Positions 6,773 to 10,959 of a DNA stretch of 10,959 nt are shown here, piece after piece. Below the pieces are notes generated by a model, which searched no databases, had not been told where the DNA came from, and worked only from the letters and a program-made list of their open reading frames with translations. Source of the DNA: Nitrospiraceae bacterium (GTDB lineage Bacteria > Nitrospirota > Nitrospiria > Nitrospirales > Nitrospiraceae); contig JACVSD010000059.1 in assembly GCA_014534095.1 (NCBI GenBank), positions 1 to 10,959 on the forward strand, written 5' to 3'. Both the position numbers and the translations under genes were made by a program. Each line of letters begins with the position of its first letter. Position 1 is the first letter of the stretch.

Positions 6773-8101
6773 ATGCACTTACGTACCGCCGCAACGTTGA
6801 GTCTGTGTGCCACGATCGGGTTGATCGGGATCCTGGAGTCCGGAGCAGCCGATGTGTTTCTGGAAGCGACGAGGCCGGACTTCCAAAAAATTCCGTTGGG
6901 AATCGCCGGAATACAGAACGGCGGGGGCCCGGAGTGGCTGAGCGGACGCATCGAGGAAGTGCTCAAAGCCGATGTCCGGCGATCCTTGGTGTTTTCGTTG
7001 GTCGACCTCCCAAGCGCAGGCATCAAAGTCAGCGGATTGGGGGCCAGTCCAGATCCGACCTTCAAGAATGCGGCCGACCATGGCGTGTCCGTCATTGTGT
7101 GGGGCAAGGCCGCGATGAAAAGCGGTGAGAAGGAGAAGGATTCAGATATCCATATGGATGGATATGTCTATGACTCGGGCAGTGACGAAGTCGTAGGAGG
7201 GAAGCGCTATGTCGGATCGTCCTCAGTTGTGCGTCTGATGGCACACCGATTTGCCGATGAGCTGGTGTTTCGGTACACCGGCGAGCCCGGCATTGCCAGG
7301 ACGAAGGTGGCCTATGTGTCGGAGCAGGGGACGGCCCGCGAGCTGTTTGTGATGGATTATGACGGCTACGATGCCAGGCAATTGACCTCCGATGGATTCT
7401 TAAACCTCATGCCGAGGTGGTCTCCCGACCGCCGGTTTCTCGTGTTCACGGCGTATCGCAACCGGAACACGCAAGATATCGACATGATTGAATTGGCCAC
7501 CGGCAAGCGCTGGACGATCGTGTCCTTGCGCGGTCTCAACATCACGCCGGCTCTCTCACCAGATGGTAACTTTCTGGCCTTTGCTTCGAGCCATGAAGGC
7601 AATTCAGAGTTGTATCGGCTGGACACCCGGACGAAAGCCCTTCAACGGCTCACGGTCAACCCATCGGGCGATCTCTCCCCCTCCTGGTCGCCCTCTGGCC
7701 GGGAGCTTGCATTTACCTCGGATCGTAGCGGCGGCCCCCAAGTGTTTCTGATGACCGCGGATGGCTCCAATGTTCGCCGGCTCACCTTCGAAGGGGACTA
7801 CAATGCGGCGCCTGCCTGGTCGCCCCGCGGGAACTGGATCGCCTATGTGTGCCGTACTCCCAAGAAGGAATATAAATTATGTCTGGTTACGCCGGATGGT
7901 CAAAAGCGCGTCCAGCTCACCACAGGGCCCGGAGTCGATGATTCCCCGTCCTGGTCCCCCGACGGCCGGCATCTGGTGTTCAGCTCAACTGCCGATGGAA
8001 AAAGCCAAATATACATGATCAATGCTGATGGCAAAGACTTGGAACGCGTCACCTTTACGGGCACACATAACAGCGCCCCGTCGTGGTCGCCTGCGTTGTA
8101 A
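6773..8101 (+). CDS. tolB: Tol-Pal translocation protein TolB
   Basis: TolB is a periplasmic protein that binds Pal and TolA in turn, releasing or retaining Pal on peptidoglycan. The 442 residues compare with about 430 in E. coli. A signal peptide spans about 1-26 (hydrophobic 5-22, cleavage near SGAA/DV). The mature N-terminus DVFLEATRPDFQKIPLGI matches the strand through which TolB contacts TolA. Residues about 27-165 are the N-terminal alpha/beta domain, ending in HRFADELVFRYTGEPGIA. Residues about 176-442 are the six-bladed propeller of PD40-type repeats, each with an SP-D/S-G-type core: MPRWSPD (213-219), TPALSPDG (258-265), SPSWSPSG (302-309), APAWSPRG (346-353), SPSWSPDG (391-398) and a terminal APSWSPAL. 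The start follows AAGGA (6763-6767) by 5 nt, inside the end of tolA, only 2 nt after its stop. Confidence 0.95.
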   Translation: MHLRTAATLSLCATIGLIGILESGAADVFLEATRPDFQKIPLGIAGIQNGGGPEWLSGRIEEVLKADVRRSLVFSLVDLPSAGIKVSGLGASPDPTFKNAADHGVSVIVWGKAAMKSGEKEKDSDIHMDGYVYDSGSDEVVGGKRYVGSSSVVRLMAHRFADELVFRYTGEPGIARTKVAYVSEQGTARELFVMDYDGYDARQLTSDGFLNLMPRWSPDRRFLVFTAYRNRNTQDIDMIELATGKRWTIVSLRGLNITPALSPDGNFLAFASSHEGNSELYRLDTRTKALQRLTVNPSGDLSPSWSPSGRELAFTSDRSGGPQVFLMTADGSNVRRLTFEGDYNAAPAWSPRGNWIAYVCRTPKKEYKLCLVTPDGQKRVQLTTGPGVDDSPSWSPDGRHLVFSSTADGKSQIYMINADGKDLERVTFTGTHNSAPSWSPAL

Positions 8102-8121
8102 TACGGGCCTTAGGGCTTCCC

Positions 8122-8150
8122 ATGACCGTCCGCGGCTGTATGCATATGAG
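8122..8150 (+). promoter_or_regulatory. Weak candidate promoter ahead of pal
   Basis: In the only sizeable gap of the operon (8102-8197), ATGACC (8122-8127, 4/6 to the -35 consensus) and TATGAG (8145-8150, 4/6 to the -10 consensus) are 17 bp apart. An internal promoter before pal would fit the need for far more Pal than TolQR, as seen in other bacteria. The match is poor and could be chance. No terminator hairpin with a T-run is visible in the gap. Confidence 0.22.
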
Positions 8151-8180
8151 GACATCGGTAGAGGGAGTTGAATACATCCA

Positions 8181-8187
8181 AGGAGGG
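8181..8187 (+). promoter_or_regulatory. Ribosome-binding site that fixes the pal start
   Basis: AGGAGGG is a near-perfect complement to the 16S rRNA tail. It lies 10 nt before the ATG at 8198, with a second AAGG at 8189-8192 at 5 nt spacing. It lies downstream of the in-frame TTG at 8168, so the longer reading with ten extra residues is unlikely, and the ATG gives a proper lipoprotein signal. Confidence 0.8.
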
Positions 8188-8197
8188 TAAGGCTACT

Positions 8198-8911
8198 ATG
8201 AAAACGCAACAGATGATGCTGTGGGCGCCATTGTTCTTGGGTCTAGTGATGGGATTGCCGGGTTGTTCCAAGAAGGCCGTTCAGTCGGGCGGTGATACCC
8301 AATCTTCTCAGCAAGCCGAGGTCAAGTCCCAGCCCAAGGCTGAGCCCAAAGCTGAGGCCGTAAAAGCGAGTGCTAATGAAAGCATGAGTACGAATCCCAA
8401 TTTCCCCGACACTTCGCTCTCCGCTCGTGAGGCATCCAGCGATCTGCGCGGCCTCGATAAGGATCCGTCCGAAGAGCGACTGCCCGCCGCCACGTTGTTG
8501 GCCAAAGCTGACCCGGCAAGCGCCGGACGGCAGATTGAAGAGATTCGTGCCGAGCAGACCGCCTCTGCGGCCGCCGGTCTGCGCGACGTGTTCTTTGCGT
8601 ATGATAGCTTTTCCATCTCAGAAGAAGGCCGCCAGGCACTTGCGCGGGACGCGGAATGGATTCGGCAGAATCCCACGGCGCAATTGAAGATCGAAGGGCA
8701 CTGTGACGAGCGGGGGACCTCCGCGTACAACCTCGTGTTGGGGGAAAAACGGGCGAAGGCCGTGCGTAACTACCTTGTCGAGTTGGGAGTCGGCGCCAAC
8801 CGTTTGGGCGTCGTCTCCTATGGGAAAGAACGGCCGTTCTGTCAGGAACACGCGGAATCCTGTTACGCGCAGAATCGGCGTGGTCATGTGGTGGTCAAGA
8901 CCGGCAACTAA
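8198..8911 (+). CDS. pal: Peptidoglycan-associated outer-membrane lipoprotein Pal
   Basis: Pal anchors the outer membrane to peptidoglycan and is the outer target of the Tol motor. The 237-residue precursor starts MKTQQMMLWAPLFLGLVMGL and has a lipobox LPGC with Cys23 as the lipidated residue; Ser24 at +2 fits outer-membrane sorting. Residues 24-127 are a low-complexity linker rich in Gln, Ser, Lys, Ala and Glu, about twice as long as usual (E. coli Pal is about 170 residues in all). Residues about 128-234 form the OmpA-type peptidoglycan-binding domain: FFAYDSFSIS, then EGHCDERGTSAYN from 166 with Asp170 and Arg185 as the expected diaminopimelate contacts, and NRRGH at 226-230. Cys169, Cys215 and Cys222 lie in this domain; the last pair could form a disulfide. 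The gene follows tolB after 96 bp. Confidence 0.95.
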   Translation: MKTQQMMLWAPLFLGLVMGLPGCSKKAVQSGGDTQSSQQAEVKSQPKAEPKAEAVKASANESMSTNPNFPDTSLSAREASSDLRGLDKDPSEERLPAATLLAKADPASAGRQIEEIRAEQTASAAAGLRDVFFAYDSFSISEEGRQALARDAEWIRQNPTAQLKIEGHCDERGTSAYNLVLGEKRAKAVRNYLVELGVGANRLGVVSYGKERPFCQEHAESCYAQNRRGHVVVKTGN

Positions 8912-8937
8912 CGGTCGATTGAAAGGGGAAGTTTTTT

Positions 8938-10488
8938 TTGTCCACTTCTCTTGGAAACATGCTGATGGGGAACCTTTTACAACAAGCGAGGTGTGCTGTG
9001 GCTATCGTCCTGGTGATGGTGTTGACGCTTCTTTCCGGATGTGTCGCGCAGCAGGCCGATCTCAAGCAGGCCGAGAAGACGTTTCAGCAGCGCATCAAGC
9101 AGTCCAGTGAGGAGTTGGCCCAGGCGCGAGCTCGCCAGAGCCAGGAGATCTCTGCGCTTCGCGAGCACGAGCTGCCGCAATTGCGGGGTGATCTTGAGAG
9201 GGCGTTGCATCAAGCGCAGGAACTCCAGAACAAACAGGAAGATTTGAAGCACCGATCATCTCAGATCGAACAACGATCGGTCCAGATCGAACAGCAAATG
9301 AAGAAGCTGGAGCAGCTGTCAGCCAAAATGGAAGCCGACGCGGCTGCGCGGTATGCTAGTCAGGACGCGAAAGTGACGGCCCGGATGGATGAGATGTCCA
9401 AGGCGATGGAAGCGGCGATGGCGGTTCTGAAAAAGGATATTGTCGAGGCGGTGCAGCGCACGAATGAAGGGTTGGGCAAGCGGGTCGACCAGAAGCTGGA
9501 TGAGCAGCAAAAGGGCATGGGCGAGAGCCATCATCGGCTGGAGCAGGTCAACCAAAAGTTTGCCCAATTCAATCAAGCTCTGACCGGTTTCAAGGAGGCG
9601 CTCAACGGCTTGAACGATCGCATGGCACAGGAAGAACAAACCTCGAAGGCCTTATCGGCCCGCCTGGATGCGGATGCCAGAGCGGCCTCGGCGCACGCCG
9701 CCGAGGTGAACCGGAGCGTGGCCTCGGTCGCGAAGGCGCTCGAGTCCGTTGGGCAAAAAGTGACGGCGCGGCTGGACGAACAAGACCGCCGGATTGATAC
9801 GGTTGGACAGAAGTTCACGGTGAAAGTGGAGGAGCAGGATCATCGCCTGCAGGCGCTGTCGAAATCGGTCGAGCACATCAACAATAAACCCGTCGTCCGT
9901 CTGCCGCAGGCGACCAAGCAAACCCAACGAAGCTCGCTGGCCCCTTCCCAGGAGCTCCAAAGAGAGTCATCGGTTGCGGTTCAGGAGCCCAATGCCACGA
10001 CTGGCGCGGACGATCCGGACCCGGCGGTCGGCACACCAGCGCCTGTCGTCGCCATCGCGGCCCCGCAGGAGGCGCCGGCCCTGGAGGCGGCCACGAGTGT
10101 TGAAGCGGTTGACCGTATCCGGTATGAGCGTGTGCTGGGTTTGTTTCGGGATGGGGACCTTGAAGGGGCCCGGCAGGGATTCTCCACGTTCTTATCGGAG
10201 TATCCCAATTCGGATCTGGCGCCCAACGCCCGCTATTGGCTCGGAGAAGCGTTTTATGGCAAGAAGGACTTTCGGAAGGCTATTGACGCCTACGATAAAG
10301 TGGAGTTGGATTATCCGCGCAGTGAAAAAGTGCCCGCCGCTATCCTGAAAAAGGGCTATGCTTATCTGGCGCTCAAGGACAGGAAGCGGGCATCATCGGC
10401 ATTCAAACAAGTCGTGGCGCTCTATCCGCGCAGCCCGGAGGCGGGAAAGGCATCCGACAAGCTGGCTCAGTTGAAGGAGGTCCGGTGA
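8938..10488 (+). CDS. CpoB/YbgF-like lipoprotein with a very long coiled coil
   Basis: CpoB (YbgF) connects the Tol machine with peptidoglycan synthesis by PBP1B in E. coli. This relative is 516 residues, about twice the 263 of E. coli CpoB. A signal peptide ends in the lipobox LSGC with Cys35, so it is a lipoprotein, whereas the E. coli protein is soluble. Residues about 40-315 are continuous helical coiled coil (for example SSQIEQRSVQIEQQMKKLEQ at 107-126), with a repeated KVTARLDEQ-like unit. Residues 316-390 are a flexible Pro/Ala/Thr linker, and 391-516 contain three TPR units (YERVLGLFRDGDLEGARQGF, ARYWLGEAFYGKKDFRKAID, KKGYAYLALKDRKRASSAF) typical of CpoB. The start is uncertain: TTG at 8938 follows AAGGGGAA and a T-run; ATG at 8959 or 8965 would still give a basic n-region and a complete lipoprotein signal. 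The stop overlaps the GTG start of the next gene. Confidence 0.85.
   Translation: MSTSLGNMLMGNLLQQARCAVAIVLVMVLTLLSGCVAQQADLKQAEKTFQQRIKQSSEELAQARARQSQEISALREHELPQLRGDLERALHQAQELQNKQEDLKHRSSQIEQRSVQIEQQMKKLEQLSAKMEADAAARYASQDAKVTARMDEMSKAMEAAMAVLKKDIVEAVQRTNEGLGKRVDQKLDEQQKGMGESHHRLEQVNQKFAQFNQALTGFKEALNGLNDRMAQEEQTSKALSARLDADARAASAHAAEVNRSVASVAKALESVGQKVTARLDEQDRRIDTVGQKFTVKVEEQDHRLQALSKSVEHINNKPVVRLPQATKQTQRSSLAPSQELQRESSVAVQEPNATTGADDPDPAVGTPAPVVAIAAPQEAPALEAATSVEAVDRIRYERVLGLFRDGDLEGARQGFSTFLSEYPNSDLAPNARYWLGEAFYGKKDFRKAIDAYDKVELDYPRSEKVPAAILKKGYAYLALKDRKRASSAFKQVVALYPRSPEAGKASDKLAQLKEVR
9748..9855 (+). repeat. Tandem 54-bp coding repeat in the CpoB-like coiled coil
   Basis: Two adjacent 18-residue units, VGQKVTARLDEQDRRIDT (residues 271-288) and VGQKFTVKVEEQDHRLQA (289-306), are clearly related at the protein level and share runs such as GTTGG-CA-AA/G at the DNA level. 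Weaker relatives are KVTARMDEMSKAMEA at 145-159 and KRVDQKLDEQQKGMGE at 181-196. The rod appears to have grown by internal duplication. Confidence 0.7.
10474..10480 (+). promoter_or_regulatory. Ribosome-binding site for the second cpoB-like gene
   Basis: AAGGAGG lies 4 nt before GTG 10485 and 16 nt before ATG 10497, inside the last codons of the preceding gene. It favours the GTG start, which overlaps the preceding stop as GTGA, although 4 nt is short spacing. Confidence 0.6.
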
Positions 10489-10959
10489 CCGATCGAATGA
10501 ACGCCTGGGCATGGAGGGTCATGAACGCTTGGGCCTGTGCTCCCCTGCTGCTGATCACGGGCTGCGCCAAGCATGCCGACTTTGTCGAAGTGCGCGATCA
10601 GCTGTCGACCATTGCCCGCTCCCAGGATCAGGACCATCAACGGGTCGATGCGGTGGTCCGTCGCCTCGAATCAGTTGAACGCGTCAAGGATGTGGAATCC
10701 GGTAAATCACGCGCCGATGAGATGGCCAGCCGCCTGCAGAAGCTCGAAGCCCGATTAGCCAAGCTGGAAGAAACGGTGGGTCAGCCACTCGCTCGTGCGG
10801 ACACGCCGCCCTCGGAGCCGCGCCCGTCGAAGCCGGCCAAGCCGTCCGGCTCCGAAGGGTTGACGATCGTCCCCGGTGTGCCCGCTATTACACCGACTTC
10901 GGCCTTCAATCTGGCCTACAACGATTATCTAAACGGAAAGTATGATCTGGCGGTAGCTG
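10485..10959 (+). CDS. Second CpoB/YbgF-like lipoprotein, N-terminal part (runs off the right edge)
   Basis: The first 158 codons of a second CpoB-type protein are present. From the GTG at 10485 the signal region reads MTDRMNAWAWRVMNAWACAP and continues to the lipobox ITGC with Cys27, so this is also a predicted lipoprotein. Residues about 33-100 are a short coiled coil (for example ASRLQKLEARLAKLEE at 81-96), the size expected for the trimerising helix of ordinary CpoB. Residues 101-137 form a Pro/Lys/Ser linker, and AFNLAYNDYLNGKYDLAVA from 140 begins the first TPR unit of the YbgF type. It therefore looks more like standard CpoB in proportions than its upstream neighbour does, and may be the true CpoB counterpart. 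The gene is open to the window edge with no frameshift. Its start overlaps the preceding stop. Confidence 0.88.
   Translation, partial: MTDRMNAWAWRVMNAWACAPLLLITGCAKHADFVEVRDQLSTIARSQDQDHQRVDAVVRRLESVERVKDVESGKSRADEMASRLQKLEARLAKLEETVGQPLARADTPPSEPRPSKPAKPSGSEGLTIVPGVPAITPTSAFNLAYNDYLNGKYDLAVA
10497..10537 (+). repeat. Short tandem duplication in the signal-peptide coding region
   Basis: Two copies 24 bp apart, ATGAACGCCTGGGCATG (10497-10513) and ATGAACGCTTGGGCCTG (10521-10537), match at 15 of 17 bases. They encode MNAWAW and MNAWAC in the same frame, so the signal peptide has two possible ATG starts after the GTG. GGAGG at 10513-10517 lies 3 nt before the second ATG. Confidence 0.7.

Noticed and set aside
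8168..8197. An upstream TTG start for pal
   Set aside because: The strong AGGAGGG lies downstream of it, and the ATG at 8198 gives a standard lipoprotein signal peptide.
8899..8939. A rho-independent terminator after pal: GACCG/CGGTC hairpin followed by the T8 run
   Set aside because: The stem is only 5 bp with an 8-nt loop and lies 15 nt before the T-run, so it is not a normal terminator. The T-run sits between a ribosome site and a start codon.

Overview
The window is a moderately GC-rich stretch of a Gram-negative chromosome made of housekeeping, cell-envelope genes. No phage, insertion sequence, CRISPR array or other mobile element is visible. Gene content, order and protein character (tolQRAB-pal followed by lipoprotein CpoB-type genes, xerD, and a site-2 protease beside trpS) suggest a Nitrospira-like member of the Nitrospirota. 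That assignment rests on recalled resemblance, not a search, and a deltaproteobacterial-type genome is the main alternative.

Layout. Positions 1-2990 are a leftward, tightly packed operon: an LpoA-like protein (tetratricopeptide region plus periplasmic-binding fold), an M50 site-2 protease of the membrane-embedded zinc type, and the 5' part of trpS. The first two are separated by 4 nt, and the protease stop overlaps the trpS start as ATGA. A 156-bp divergent intergenic region (2991-3146) follows, with a good TTGACA promoter facing left and a weaker candidate facing right. Then come xerD (3147-4094), a tRNA-Val(UAC) behind a TTGACA promoter with a GC-rich discriminator, and a tRNA-Asp(GUC).

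Positions 4547-10959 are a rightward Tol-Pal operon: tolQ, tolR, a tolA/tonB-type gene, tolB, pal, a long cpoB-like lipoprotein gene, and a second cpoB-like lipoprotein gene that runs off the end. Junctions are overlapping or nearly so (tolQ/tolR ATGA, tolR/tolA GTGA, tolA/tolB 2 nt, cpoB1/cpoB2 GTGA). The exception is the 96-bp tolB-pal gap, which may hold a weak internal promoter.

How the genes work together. TolQ and TolR form the proton-driven inner-membrane motor. The TolA-like protein spans the periplasm and contacts TolB and Pal at the outer membrane, and Pal binds peptidoglycan. CpoB links this machine to peptidoglycan synthesis in E. coli. The most distinctive parts here are the two tandem CpoB-like lipoproteins, the first with a coiled coil of about 270 residues; a TolA replaced by a proline-rich TonB-type protein; and an LpoA-like protein encoded nearby that lacks a lipobox. 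I did not find evidence for a wholly new system; these are variations on a known envelope machine.
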